From NCBI GenBank assembly GCA_900542465.1, contig UQNS01000003.1:1-64000 (forward strand): a stretch of 64,000 nucleotides of DNA, written 5' to 3'. Shown one piece after another: positions 41,989-51,292 of this stretch. The first letter of the stretch is position 1, and every line of letters begins with the position of its first letter. Both the position numbers and the translations under genes were made by a program. Origin of the DNA: an uncultured Eubacteriales bacterium (GTDB lineage Bacteria; Bacillota; Clostridia; Lachnospirales; Lachnospiraceae). The notes beneath the pieces were generated by a model. The model saw nothing but the letters and a program-made list of their open reading frames with translations, was not told the DNA's origin and made no database searches.

Positions 41989-43021
41989 ACATAAGCCCCA
42001 GAAGGTTCTGCAGTATAAGGCTGACGCAGGTTATGCCCGCCCAGCATGAGGCACCGATAATAATGGGCTTGCCGCCGGTCTTTATAAGCTTGACGATATT
42101 GCTCTTTAGACCGATCGCAGCCATTGCAAGGGTGATCATGAATTTGCTCAGTTCTTTAAGCGGGTCAAATGCGGAGGATGGTACACCGTTATTTATACAT
42201 ATAGTGGTGACCAATGCAGCGCCTATAAAGAAGAGTATAAAGTAAGGGAATATTTTATTAATATTGACAGAACTGCCGTTTTGGCCGGATGTACGGGCCT
42301 TTCTCGTTCTTACAAAAGCAAGAATAAGAGTAATAGGAATGATAGCCAGAGTTCGTGTCAATTTTACTGTTACGGCACGGTCCAGTGTAGCACTTCCAAG
42401 TCCGAACCGGCTGTCCCATGCGGATGCTGCAGCCGTTACGGAAGAGGTGTCATTTATGGCGGTTCCCGCGAAAAGTCCGAATGCGTCACCGCTGACGGTA
42501 GAAAAACCTAAAGCCTGGCCGAGAACCGGAAACATAACTGCAGCTATTATGTTAAAGAAGAATATGACAGATATGGCCTGAGCCACCTCATCATCGTCGG
42601 CGTCGATGACAGGAGCGGTTGCGGCTATAGCTGACCCGCCGCATATGGATGATCCGACACCGACAAGAACAGAGATTTTTGTCGGTGTTTTTAAAATTCG
42701 GTGAAGTATATATGCGATCATCAGAGAAACGCTTATGGTACAAAGGATTATCGGAAGAGACTGGAGGCCTGTCTTAAAGACGATATTTAAATTCATTCCA
42801 AAGCCCAGGAGGACTACCGCCCATTCAAGAACTTTTTTTGAAACGAATTTTATGCCGGGCTCCATAATATCCTTTTTCGGCCAGATCATCGTAACAGCCA
42901 TGCCCAAAAGGATGGCGGCAACAGCGCTGCCTATTACCGGTACCTGTCTTCCTATGAACCAGGAAGGTATAGCGATCGCCAGGGTAAGTAAGATACCGGG
43001 ACCATTTTTCTTAAGAAACAT
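41987..43021 (-). CDS. YeiH-family (UPF0324) membrane protein, putative sulfate exporter
   Basis: The 344-residue protein has about ten membrane segments and family motifs: LLGFGMNLNIVFKTGL, GVGSSICGGSAIAATAPVI, DADDDEVAQAISVIFFFN, AGTAINDTSSVTAA and KFMITLAMAAIGLKSN. Family members are proposed to move sulfate or sulfonated compounds; evidence is mostly by association. It is divergent from a LysR regulator gene 121 bp away, the usual arrangement for yeiH. Confidence 0.9.
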   Translation of the reverse strand: MFLKKNGPGILLTLAIAIPSWFIGRQVPVIGSAVAAILLGMAVTMIWPKKDIMEPGIKFVSKKVLEWAVVLLGFGMNLNIVFKTGLQSLPIILCTISVSLMIAYILHRILKTPTKISVLVGVGSSICGGSAIAATAPVIDADDDEVAQAISVIFFFNIIAAVMFPVLGQALGFSTVSGDAFGLFAGTAINDTSSVTAAASAWDSRFGLGSATLDRAVTVKLTRTLAIIPITLILAFVRTRKARTSGQNGSSVNINKIFPYFILFFIGAALVTTICINNGVPSSAFDPLKELSKFMITLAMAAIGLKSNIVKLIKTGGKPIIIGASCWAGITCVSLILQNLLGLM

Positions 43022-43093
43022 TATTCAGAACTTCCTTTCTATTGATTATTTTGTACCTGTAAGTCTATACTCAAAATCAGATAAAATAAAATT

Positions 43094-43105
43094 ATAAATA
43101 TTTAT
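43094..43105. promoter_or_regulatory. LysR-type operator-like palindrome
   Basis: ATAAATATTTAT, a perfect 12-bp palindrome containing the T-N11-A-like outline, in the divergent region between yeiH and the LysR gene and 38 bp before the regulator start. AT-rich background lowers confidence. Confidence 0.35.
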
Positions 43106-43142
43106 TTTAAGATAAAATTAATTTATAGAAAGAGGGTTGAGT

Positions 43143-44021
43143 ATGTTGGATTTCAGATTGAAGACTTTCATGCAGGTCTGCGAGGATATGAATTTTACCA
43201 GGGCGAGTGAGAAACTGGGATTGACACAACCGGCCGTGACTCAGCAGATACATTTTCTTGAGGATCACTATGGGGAGAAGCTTTTTAACTATAAAGGCAA
43301 AAAGCTGACCTTGACGGGAGCCGGAAAGGTCCTGCTGGAGGCGAGTTATAGTCTGTATAACGATGAGAAGGTGCTTAAGTCGAAAATAAGAGAAGCTTCC
43401 GGAGGGAAGACGAGTTTAAGTTTTGGGGTCACCAGAACGATCGGTGATTACTGTATATGCGAGAGTCTGGCTGAATATATAAAAGAAAACTCCGGGACGG
43501 ATATAAAGATGCTTGTGGAAAATACAGAGGTCCTGCTTGATAAAATGCATAGAGGAGAAATATCATTTGCCATTGTAGAGGGATACTATGATAAAGAAAG
43601 CTTTGATTCTATTATTTTTGATAATGTCAGATTTGTAGCAGTGGCCAGCAGTAAACATAAATTCGGTAAAAAGGTAAAAAAGCTGGATGATCTTCTGGAT
43701 GAAAATCTGATCATAAGAGAAGAGGGAAGCGGAACCAGAGCTATATTTGAGAGGCATATAGCAAAAGAAAATATGTCGATAAGTGATTTCAGGTCAAATA
43801 TGGAGATAGGCGGGATAAATGCGATCTTACAGTTGCTGGAAATGGATATGGGAATTTCATTTATGTACTATCCGGCGGCTGAAAAACAGATAAAAAATGG
43901 AATCTTACAGGAGATAGAACTGACAGATTTTAATGTAAAGCATAAATTTTCATTTATATGGGAAAGAGGCAGTATTTACAGCAGTGAATATGAAAAGATA
44001 TGTAAAAAATTGGCACGGTGA
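43143..44021 (+). CDS. LysR-family transcriptional regulator
   Basis: The 292-residue regulator has an N-terminal winged helix (FMQVCEDMNFTRASEKLGLTQPAVTQQI, here seen as MNFTRASEKLGL and TQPAVTQQIHFLE) and a C-terminal effector-binding domain with IREEGSGTRAIFE and INAILQLLEMDMGISFMYYP. ATG 43143 has GAAAGAGGG upstream; TTG 43137 is less likely. Divergent from the YeiH-type permease, which it most likely activates. Confidence 0.92.
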   Translation: MLDFRLKTFMQVCEDMNFTRASEKLGLTQPAVTQQIHFLEDHYGEKLFNYKGKKLTLTGAGKVLLEASYSLYNDEKVLKSKIREASGGKTSLSFGVTRTIGDYCICESLAEYIKENSGTDIKMLVENTEVLLDKMHRGEISFAIVEGYYDKESFDSIIFDNVRFVAVASSKHKFGKKVKKLDDLLDENLIIREEGSGTRAIFERHIAKENMSISDFRSNMEIGGINAILQLLEMDMGISFMYYPAAEKQIKNGILQEIELTDFNVKHKFSFIWERGSIYSSEYEKICKKLAR

Positions 44022-44048
44022 AGTGGAAAAAGACAGATCTTTTATATG

Positions 44049-44115
44049 GACTTGCGTAAAAGCGCATAGATACGGGGCTTTCAAGGAAGTATTCAACCCC
44101 TATGGGGGGTTAAAG
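44049..44115 (+). other. Structured leader of the methyltransferase-ABC operon
   Basis: TGCG-TAAAAG-CGCA (44053-44066) is a hairpin. GGGG (44074-44077) can pair with CCCC (44097-44100), which can instead pair with GGGG at 44106-44109 in AACCCC/GGGGTT. Two mutually exclusive folds suggest a possible regulatory leader, or it may in part terminate the LysR transcript, though no T run follows. No known class is recognised. Confidence 0.3.
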
Positions 44116-44158
44116 ATAATGAACGATTTCGATAAAATAGCTTATAAATAAAGTATAA

Positions 44159-44179
44159 ATTAAATATTAAATATTAAAT
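44159..44179 (+). repeat. Three tandem ATTAAAT heptamers
   Basis: ATTAAAT occurs three times head to tail, ending 2 bp before the GGAGG of the methyltransferase gene. Confidence 0.8.
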
Positions 44180-44193
44180 ATGGAGGCTGAGCC

Positions 44194-44961
44194 ATGTCAG
44201 AATTACTTAATGAAATAGAATCTTACTGGGCTCGAAGAGCGGAAGGCTATTCTCTTGAAAACCATAAAGAGTTAGCGGGAATACAACGAAAAGCGTGGAA
44301 GCAGGAGATCCTGTCATACATGCCGGACAGACCGAGATCAGAGATCAGGATTCTTGACATAGGCACTGGTCCGGGGTTCTTCCCGGTGATCCTCGCAGAA
44401 GAGGGCTTTAGAGTGAATGCAGTGGATTATACGGAAGAGATGCTTGTGCAGGCAAGGCTTAATGCGGGGGATCTTATAGACAATATCACGTTTGAAAGGA
44501 TGAACGCTCAGGAGCTTGATTTCGCTGATGATACATTTGATATAGTTATTTCAAGGAATCTTACATGGGTATTAGAGGAGCCGGAAAGAGCTTATGCCGA
44601 GTGGCACAGGGTGCTGAAGAAAGGCGGGGTCCTTCTGAACTTTGATGCTAACTGGTACACTTTTCTGTATGACAGCGAAAGAAAGGAACTGACCAGGCAA
44701 TATCATAGTAAGCTGGAGAAAGAAGGGGTATATGACAGCTATCAGGATGGAAAAGGCGTTGATAATGACTGGATGGAGGATATAGCCAGAAAAACACCTC
44801 TTACTACAGCCAATCGTCCGGCTTGGGACGTGAAGACCCTGGAACAGTTGGGCTTCGACAGTATCGACACCGACGAAAGAGTAGGGGAGAGGGTCCTCAG
44901 CAAGGAAGAGTTGATCAGTTACGCTATAACACCTATCTTCAAGGTGGCTGCAATAAAATAA
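44194..44961 (+). CDS. Class I SAM-dependent methyltransferase heading an ABC importer operon
   Basis: The 255-residue protein begins ESYWARRAEGYSLENHKE, and has motif I ILDIGTGPGFFPVILAEEG, the acidic AVDYTEEML, and FDIVISRNLTWVLEEPERAYAEWHRVLKKGG, a UbiE/ubiquinone-type methyltransferase core. A C-terminal extension of about 90 residues contains DSYQDGKGVDNDWMED. It is 18 bp before the first permease gene of a peptide/nickel-type importer, with GGAGG upstream. Its substrate is unknown; it may act on the imported ligand. It is not closely related to the methyltransferase at 9277 beyond the fold. Confidence 0.85.
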   Translation: MSELLNEIESYWARRAEGYSLENHKELAGIQRKAWKQEILSYMPDRPRSEIRILDIGTGPGFFPVILAEEGFRVNAVDYTEEMLVQARLNAGDLIDNITFERMNAQELDFADDTFDIVISRNLTWVLEEPERAYAEWHRVLKKGGVLLNFDANWYTFLYDSERKELTRQYHSKLEKEGVYDSYQDGKGVDNDWMEDIARKTPLTTANRPAWDVKTLEQLGFDSIDTDERVGERVLSKEELISYAITPIFKVAAIK

Positions 44962-44979
44962 GACCGGAGGCTTTAAAAT

Positions 44980-45924
44980 TTGAAAAAATATGTTGCAAAA
45001 AGGCTTCTTCAGCTGATACCGATCATTTTTGGCATTACACTGCTTTCATTTGCGATGATGAGACTCGCCGGAAGTGATGCCATCACACAGATGTATAACA
45101 ATACAGGAACGGTAGTGTCTGAAGATATCATAGAGCAGGCCAGAGCCAGGCTTGGTCTTGATAAGCCGTTTATCGTTCAGTATTTCCTGTGGCTGGGCGG
45201 AATGTTAAGGGGAGATATGGGCGTTAGTTATGTTACCAGTAAGCCTGTATTCAGCACGTTTGTATCTAAGTTGCCGTCGACCTTGTTTTTGACACTGACA
45301 TCAGTGATCTTTACGATCGCAGTGGCTGTTCCATTGGGGATATGGTCAGCGGTAAAGCAGAATAAGGTGACGGATTACATTATCAGAGTATGTACATTTG
45401 TCGGCAATTCACTTCCAAACTTCTTTGTAGCATTGCTTTTGCTTGAGTTGTTTGCCATAAAACTGAAAGTACTGCCGGTCCTGTCGACGGGCACGGATTT
45501 TACCAGTGTAATAATGCCGACTCTGACACTGGGAATATCTATGGCATCAAAATATACGAGACAGGTAAGGGCGGCGGTACTTGATGAGCTGAGCAAGGAA
45601 TATGTTGTGGGAGCTCAGGCAAGAGGCGTGAGAGGCAAGGTCATCTTATGGGGCAGTGTTTTAAGATCGTCATTGCTGACGATAGTTACGCTCCTTGCTA
45701 TGTCAGTAGGAAGCCTCCTCGGAGGTACCGCTATCGTAGAAAGTATTTTTATGTGGGACGGAGTTGGAAAACTGGCAGTAGATTCAATAACAGTCAGAGA
45801 TTATCCGATCATCCAGGCCTATGTGGTATGGATGGCGATAATATTCGTTGTTATCAATCTAGTCACAGATCTTTTATATCATCGTCTTGATCCGAGAATA
45901 AGGTTAGGGGGTGATAGGAAATGA
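44980..45924 (+). CDS. ABC transporter permease 1, peptide/nickel type (DppB/NikB)
   Basis: The 314-residue permease has six membrane segments. It starts at TTG 44980 (MKKYVAKRLLQLIPIIFGIT), the typical DppB first helix, with GGAGG 9 nt upstream; no ATG fits. Later features are LGLDKPFIVQY, the EAA loop DELSKEYVVGAQARGV and VESIFMWDGVGKLAVDSITVRDYP. Pairs with the next gene, which it overlaps by 4 bp. Confidence 0.92.
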   Translation: MKKYVAKRLLQLIPIIFGITLLSFAMMRLAGSDAITQMYNNTGTVVSEDIIEQARARLGLDKPFIVQYFLWLGGMLRGDMGVSYVTSKPVFSTFVSKLPSTLFLTLTSVIFTIAVAVPLGIWSAVKQNKVTDYIIRVCTFVGNSLPNFFVALLLLELFAIKLKVLPVLSTGTDFTSVIMPTLTLGISMASKYTRQVRAAVLDELSKEYVVGAQARGVRGKVILWGSVLRSSLLTIVTLLAMSVGSLLGGTAIVESIFMWDGVGKLAVDSITVRDYPIIQAYVVWMAIIFVVINLVTDLLYHRLDPRIRLGGDRK

Positions 45925-46775
45925 GAAGTGCATCACCAACTGTTCGAGTTCAGAAGATCAGAAAAAATAAAATATTGCCGAAGCTTATTGTGTTTGCCTC
46001 GATAGCGGGAGTCTTGCTCGTGGTTTCGATATTTGCAAGACAGTTGTGCCCGTTCGACCCGAATGAACAGGATCTTTCGATGGCGCTTAAGGCGCCTTCG
46101 CCTGAACACTGGCTGGGAACTGACAGGTATGGCAGAGATCTGTTCTCAAGAATACTTGTGGGAAGCAGGGCCAGTATCTATTCAACGCTTATTTTAGTAG
46201 CCATTATCTCTGTTGTGGGGACGGTACTTGGAATTATAAGCGGATGGAGAGGCGGAAAACTGGATGCGGTAATTATGAGAGTATCAGATGTTTTTCTCGC
46301 TTTTCCGGGGCTTGTTTTTGCCCTGGCGGTTGCCGGTACTCTTGGAGGCGGTATCCACAATGCGATCATTGCATTGGCGGCCATTAACTGGCCGAAATAT
46401 GCCAGAATTGCACGAAGCCAGACACTGGCTCAGAAAGAATGCACTTATATGAGTGCGGCGAAACTTGCAGGAGGTAATGATTTTCATATAATCGTTATTC
46501 ATATAGTTCCTAATATAATCGGTCCGATCATGGTGACGGCAATGTTGGATATAGGAACGATGATGATGGAACTTGCCGGGCTTTCTTATCTTGGGTTGGG
46601 GGCGAAGCCTCCGGTGGCTGAGTGGGGAAGTATGATGAGTTCGACAAGAACTTTCTTGCAGACTCAGCCATTGCTTGTACTTGCACCCGGCATAGCAATT
46701 TTTATATCAGTATTGATATTTAATCTACTCGGTGACACAGTAAGAGATTATGTGGATCCAAAACAAAGAAATTGA
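45921..46775 (+). CDS. ABC transporter permease 2, peptide/nickel type (DppC/NikC)
   Basis: The 284-residue permease has the DppC N-terminal stretch LCPFDPNEQDLSMALKAPSP with HWLGTDRYGRDLFSRIL, then five membrane segments and the coupling loop REAMYMSAAKLAGG-like ECTYMSAAKLAGGND. It ends LGDTVRDYVDPKQRN, as in the family. Start codon ATGA overlaps the previous stop. Confidence 0.93.
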   Translation: MRSASPTVRVQKIRKNKILPKLIVFASIAGVLLVVSIFARQLCPFDPNEQDLSMALKAPSPEHWLGTDRYGRDLFSRILVGSRASIYSTLILVAIISVVGTVLGIISGWRGGKLDAVIMRVSDVFLAFPGLVFALAVAGTLGGGIHNAIIALAAINWPKYARIARSQTLAQKECTYMSAAKLAGGNDFHIIVIHIVPNIIGPIMVTAMLDIGTMMMELAGLSYLGLGAKPPVAEWGSMMSSTRTFLQTQPLLVLAPGIAIFISVLIFNLLGDTVRDYVDPKQRN

Positions 46776-46831
46776 CCATCTGCAAAAAACGGATGAGGGT
46801 CGATTTTACACAGCTTAGGAGGATGTGGGAA

Positions 46832-48412
46832 ATGAAGAAAACAAAATTATTGACTTTGGGATTAGTAGCGGGCATGGCCGTTCCTCTCGTTGCATGCGGC
46901 AGTAAAGGCGGCGGTGGAACTACGGTATCAGGAGAGAAGAGTTTCGTTTATGGAACGACCGCATACAATGAGGAAAACTGGGATGCAGGTCTTAATCCTC
47001 ATGTAAGCTATTCCGGATGGAGTACACTTCGTTACGGTGTAGGTGAAACGCTTTTTAAATATTCAGATTCTATGGAGGTACATCCATGGCTTGCGAAAGG
47101 ATATGAATATATCGACAATACACACTGCAAGATAACGCTTCGTGATGGGGTTAAATTCTCTTCAGGCAGGACTATGGACGGTCAGGCAGTTAAAGAATGT
47201 CTTGATGATCTTGTGGCTAAGCATGACAGAGCACCTTCAGAGCTTAATATCAAGAACATAGTTGCTGAAGGAAATACGATCACTATCGAAACAACAGCTC
47301 CGAATCCGACTCTTGTAAATGCGCTTGCAGACCCTTATGGCTGCATTATCGACATGAAGTACGGACAGGGCGGTGTCAAGGACGCAAGTGTACCTAGCAC
47401 AGAATTTATAGTTGCAGGTACCGGCCCATATGTTGCTCAGACATGTACACCGACCCAGATAGAGCTTACCAAGAACAATGAATATTGGGGTTCTGAAAAG
47501 CCAAAGATAGATAAGCTTACAGTTAAGTCGATCACGGATGGTAGTACAATGACAGCGGCTCTTCAGTCAGGACAGATAGATGCAGCATATGGTCTTCCAT
47601 ATGCCAGTTATCCGACCTTTGAAAACAGCAGCTACAATATTTCTTCAGTAGCTACCAGCCGTCAGTTCTTCGGAAAGATGAACTTCCAGTCAGAGGTGAT
47701 GAAGGATAAGGCTGTAAGAAAAGCTATCTCTATGGGAATCGATAAGGAAGGCTTTGTAAAGACGCTTCTTGGCGGACATGGTGAGACATCCGTAGGCCCG
47801 TTCCCTAAGAGCTTTAAATTCGGCGACAACACTGTAAAAGCTGAATCATTTGATATCGAGGGCGCTAAAAAGGTTCTGGAAGATGCCGGCTGGAAGGATT
47901 CAGATGGTGACGGTATCAGAGAAAAGGATGGAAAGAAGCTTACAGTTAACTGGCTGACATATCCTAGCCGTCAGGAACTTCCTCTCCTTGCAGAATCAGC
48001 ACAGGCTTCTCTTAAAAAAGTGGGAATCGACGTTCAGGTAAATTGTACAGCTAACAGTAAGGAATTCTGGAAGAAAGGCCAGTATGATATTTATGTATCA
48101 GCTATGGTTACAGCGCCAACAGGAGATCCGGCATATTTCTTCAATACTCATGCGCTTTCAACATCTACCAGCAATTATGAGAAGTACAGCAATGAGAAGC
48201 TGGACGGACTTGCCAAGGAATTAGCGACAGAGTTTGATGTTGGTAAGAGAAGCAAGCTTGCTACTCAGATGTCACAGATACTTCTTGATGATAATGCATA
48301 TGTATTTGCATCACATCTTCAGATGAGCCTGGTTTCAAAGTCTAATGTCAAAGGACTTGTAGCGCATCCTTGTGACTATTATGAAATAACGGCAGAACTT
48401 GACAAGAAATAA
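46832..48412 (+). CDS. Peptide/nickel-type ABC substrate-binding lipoprotein
   Basis: The 526-residue protein has a signal peptide with lipobox VAC (C22), followed by an SBP class 5 domain: KGYEYIDNTHCKITLRDGVKFS, GTGPYVAQTCTPTQIELTKN, NEYWGSEKPKIDKL, DKAVRKAISMGIDKEGFV and GAKKVLEDAGWKDSDGDG. ATG 46832 follows TTAGGAGGATG; a longer reading overlaps the permease gene and has no signal peptide. It captures peptides, nickel chelates or metallophores. Attenuation after this gene may give it more transcript than the ATPases. Confidence 0.93.
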   Translation: MKKTKLLTLGLVAGMAVPLVACGSKGGGGTTVSGEKSFVYGTTAYNEENWDAGLNPHVSYSGWSTLRYGVGETLFKYSDSMEVHPWLAKGYEYIDNTHCKITLRDGVKFSSGRTMDGQAVKECLDDLVAKHDRAPSELNIKNIVAEGNTITIETTAPNPTLVNALADPYGCIIDMKYGQGGVKDASVPSTEFIVAGTGPYVAQTCTPTQIELTKNNEYWGSEKPKIDKLTVKSITDGSTMTAALQSGQIDAAYGLPYASYPTFENSSYNISSVATSRQFFGKMNFQSEVMKDKAVRKAISMGIDKEGFVKTLLGGHGETSVGPFPKSFKFGDNTVKAESFDIEGAKKVLEDAGWKDSDGDGIREKDGKKLTVNWLTYPSRQELPLLAESAQASLKKVGIDVQVNCTANSKEFWKKGQYDIYVSAMVTAPTGDPAYFFNTHALSTSTSNYEKYSNEKLDGLAKELATEFDVGKRSKLATQMSQILLDDNAYVFASHLQMSLVSKSNVKGLVAHPCDYYEITAELDKK

Positions 48413-48448
48413 TAATTACGTAATCTGATAAATAGGCAGGAAAACGTA

Positions 48449-48499
48449 CAAAGGGGCTTTCACAACAAAAACTTGGGATGAAGAGCCCCTTTGTTTTTA
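48449..48499 (+). terminator. Internal hairpin (attenuator) between binding-protein and ATPase genes
   Basis: ACAAAGGGGCT (48449-48459) pairs with AGCCCCTTTGT (48484-48494), then TTTT. It lies inside the operon, so it probably terminates partially. The ATPase start is 10 bp further on. Confidence 0.65.
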
Positions 48500-48508
48500 G
48501 GGGATAAT

Positions 48509-49291
48509 ATGGAAGATATACTTTGTTATGATCAGGTCGATATATCATACAATGGGAAAGTAGTAGTGCAGGATGTAAGTTTTTCTCTTAAACAGGGCGA
48601 GATCCTGGGAATAGTAGGGGAGTCTGGAAGCGGAAAATCCACGCTTATTAAAGCTGCTATGGGGCTTTTAGGAAAAGCCGGCATGGTGACCAGAGGTGAT
48701 ATATGGTATGAAGGGAAGGATCTGCCGGATCTCGGGAAAGAAGAGATGAGAAAACTCTGTGGCCCGGAACTGGGAATGATCTTTCAGAATACGGGGACTT
48801 CTCTGTGCCCGATCATTTCAGTCGGAGACCAGATATATGAAAGCATGACAGAGCATATCAGTATCTCCAGAGAAGAGTTTAATAAAGAGGCTTGCGAAAT
48901 GCTTGCGAAAATAGGACTGACGGATGGCGAAAGAGTGCTCAGATCTTATCCGTTTGAGTTGTCTGGAGGTATGAACCAGAGGGTCAGCATATGTATGGCT
49001 ATGCTTTTAAAGCCTAAGATACTTCTGGCAGATGAGCCGACAAGTGCATTGGATGTAGCTGTCCAGAAACAGGTCGTGGAGGAGATTATCGCTGCAAGGG
49101 ACATATATAATACATCCATAATAATCGTTACTCATAATATTGGAGTTGTAAGGGCTATGTGCGACAACTGTCTCGTTCTGAAAGATGGTAAGGTCGTTGA
49201 GTATGGAGAGGCAAAGCAGGTCCTGGATGATCCGAGCCAGGAGTATACGAAGAAGCTTATGGCAGCAGTTCCAGTCCTGCATTTAGACTGA
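48509..49291 (+). CDS. ABC transporter ATPase 1, peptide/nickel type (DppD/NikD)
   Basis: The 260-residue ATPase has Walker A GESGSGKSTL, Q-loop IFQNTG, signature LSGGMNQRVSICMAML, Walker B ILLADEPTSALDVAVQ and H-loop VTHNIG. ATG 48509 has AGGGGATA upstream; TTG 48491 lies in the attenuator. Paired with the next ATPase to drive the two permeases. The C-terminal oligopeptide extension with cysteines typical of some DppD is short here, ending at residue 260. Confidence 0.93.
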   Translation: MEDILCYDQVDISYNGKVVVQDVSFSLKQGEILGIVGESGSGKSTLIKAAMGLLGKAGMVTRGDIWYEGKDLPDLGKEEMRKLCGPELGMIFQNTGTSLCPIISVGDQIYESMTEHISISREEFNKEACEMLAKIGLTDGERVLRSYPFELSGGMNQRVSICMAMLLKPKILLADEPTSALDVAVQKQVVEEIIAARDIYNTSIIIVTHNIGVVRAMCDNCLVLKDGKVVEYGEAKQVLDDPSQEYTKKLMAAVPVLHLD

Positions 49292-49302
49292 TAGGTGAGA
49301 AT

Positions 49303-50061
49303 ATGGAAACTATTTTAAAAATTGAAAATCTTACGAAGGTTTTTAAAAAAAGCGGTCAGCCTGATTTTACGGCAGTAGATGATGTGAGTTTTGAATTGAA
49401 AAAAGGTGAGATTCTAGGCATAGTAGGGGAGTCGGGCTCGGGTAAATCAACTATCGTGAAGCTTATAACAAGACTCCATGATGCAACATCCGGCAAGATT
49501 GAATTTAACGGCGAGGACGTGACAAATGTAAAAGGCCGTGCGCAGAGAGAATATTATAAGCATGTTCAGATGGTTTTTCAGTCTCCGCATGATTCATTTG
49601 ATCCAAGACGCACCTTGGGTGTTAGTGTAGGTGAGAGCCTCCATAACAGAGGGCTGAGCAGTAAGGAAGTCAGGGAAAGAGTAGAGAAACTCTTCGACAT
49701 GTGTGAGATCGTACCTGAGATGATAAAAAGATATCCGCATCAGGTCAGCGGCGGGCAGTGCCAGAGGGCTGCTATAGCAAGAGCTATTGCGATAGATCCA
49801 GAAGTGCTGATATGTGATGAGGCGACCTCCGCCTTGGATGTTACCATCCAAAAAGAGATAGTTGCACTTCTTAAAAACCTTCAAAAGCAGACAGGAATGT
49901 CTATTCTTTTCATTTGCCATGATATAGCTTTAGTACAGGAAATGTGTGACAGGATGGTCGTCATATGCAAAGGAAAGATCGTGGAATCAGGGACGCCTGA
50001 TGAAGTGATAAAGAATCCTAAAGAGGAATATACAAAAAATCTTATTGCCAGTGTATTATGA
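49303..50061 (+). CDS. ABC transporter ATPase 2, peptide/nickel type (DppF/NikE)
   Basis: The 252-residue ATPase has Walker A GESGSGKSTI, Q-loop VFQSPHDSFDPRRTLG, signature VSGGQCQRAAIARAIAIDP, Walker B VLICDEATSALDVTIQ and H-loop ICHDIALV. It is 11 bp after the first ATPase and ends the operon before a terminator. Note the alanine in DEATSAL, common in NikE-like subunits. Confidence 0.94.
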   Translation: METILKIENLTKVFKKSGQPDFTAVDDVSFELKKGEILGIVGESGSGKSTIVKLITRLHDATSGKIEFNGEDVTNVKGRAQREYYKHVQMVFQSPHDSFDPRRTLGVSVGESLHNRGLSSKEVRERVEKLFDMCEIVPEMIKRYPHQVSGGQCQRAAIARAIAIDPEVLICDEATSALDVTIQKEIVALLKNLQKQTGMSILFICHDIALVQEMCDRMVVICKGKIVESGTPDEVIKNPKEEYTKNLIASVL

Positions 50062-50080
50062 AAATATACGTCAGAAATTA

Positions 50081-50107
50081 TCAAGGACTGCAGAGTCCTT
50101 TTTTTTA
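50081..50107 (+). terminator. Terminator of the ABC importer operon
   Basis: AAGGACT-GCAG-AGTCCTT (50083-50100), then six T. Confidence 0.9.
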
Positions 50108-50158
50108 ATGCTTTTATGTTAGAATTAGTCTTGGAATACAGAATGGAAAGAGTGAGTG

Positions 50159-51292
50159 ATGTATATGGATGAAAAAATTCGAGGCGTTAATCTTGGTAAC
50201 TGGCTTGTTCTGGAAAAGTGGATGGAACCGGAGAATTTTGCAGGAACTGACGCAGAGGATGAAACATGGCTGGCTAGAAAGCTGCCGAGAGAAGAGTTGG
50301 AAAGACGCTTAAAAAAACATCGGGATACTTATATAACCAGGAAAGATTTTGCTTATATAAAAACCAAAGGAATGAATACAGTGAGGATCCCGGTGCCGTA
50401 CTTTATATTTGGTGATGTGAAACCGTTTATCGGGTGTATAGAATATTTGGATAAGGCATTTAAATGGGCTGAGGAATTCGGCCTGAAGATACTTATCGAC
50501 CTTCATACTGCACCGGGCGGACAGAACGGATACGATAACGGAGGTATCACTGGAGTCTGCAGATGGCATAAGGATCCCGCTTATGTGAGGTTCGTAATTA
50601 ATGTGCTGATGAGACTGGCATACAGATATGGAGGGCATGATAAGCTTTTTGGCATCGAGGTGTTGAATGAGCCGATATCATGGTCTGTGTACATGACCTC
50701 TCCAACCAGGGGCAAGGCGGCTGATCCTGCTGAGGTAAGAAATTCCGGTCACGTTCCTTTTGCATTTTTAACGACTTTCTACAAAACTGTCTACTGGAAC
50801 CTTAGAAAGATACTGCCTTTGTATAAGGCTATCGTTTTTCATGACGGGTTCAGACTGCATAATTGGAACTGTTTCTTCAGGAGAAATGAATTCAGAAATG
50901 TCTACTTAGATGCTCATATTTATTTATCAGCTATGGAAAATTTTACCAAGATACATGATCCGCTTATGTACAAGGCATATCTGGGAATGGATAAAGTAAG
51001 ACTCAAGCTGGCGTCTAAGTCAGTACCGGTATTGATCGGAGAATGGTGTATAAATAATTCTTATGCGGGAGATATGCCTGAAAAAGGCCTTGCTCCGGAG
51101 GAGTACAAAAAAGAGCAGGCTAAACGGTACAGGCGAGTGGCTAAAATGGAATTAGAAACATGGAGAAATACAGAAGGATGGTTTTATTGGAATTATAAGC
51201 TTTTCAGAGACACGAAAGACTATGAGAGAGAACCGTGGAAGGAAAGTTGGGATTTCAGGCAATGCATTAAAAATAGGTGGCTCAAACTGTGA
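50159..51292 (+). CDS. Glycoside hydrolase family 5-like protein (exo-beta-glucanase type)
   Basis: The 377-residue protein has the GH5 outline RGVNLGNWLVLEKWMEP, GMNTVRIPVPYFIFGD, ILIDLHTAPGGQNGYDN, the acid/base glutamate E171 in EVLNEP, DAHIY, and the nucleophile E295 in LIGEWCINN. It resembles the GH5_9 group (exo-1,3-beta-glucanases of yeast type). There is no signal peptide, so it is probably cytoplasmic and acts on imported oligosaccharides or glycosides. ATG 50159 has GGAAAG 8 nt upstream. Single gene. Confidence 0.88.
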   Translation: MYMDEKIRGVNLGNWLVLEKWMEPENFAGTDAEDETWLARKLPREELERRLKKHRDTYITRKDFAYIKTKGMNTVRIPVPYFIFGDVKPFIGCIEYLDKAFKWAEEFGLKILIDLHTAPGGQNGYDNGGITGVCRWHKDPAYVRFVINVLMRLAYRYGGHDKLFGIEVLNEPISWSVYMTSPTRGKAADPAEVRNSGHVPFAFLTTFYKTVYWNLRKILPLYKAIVFHDGFRLHNWNCFFRRNEFRNVYLDAHIYLSAMENFTKIHDPLMYKAYLGMDKVRLKLASKSVPVLIGEWCINNSYAGDMPEKGLAPEEYKKEQAKRYRRVAKMELETWRNTEGWFYWNYKLFRDTKDYEREPWKESWDFRQCIKNRWLKL

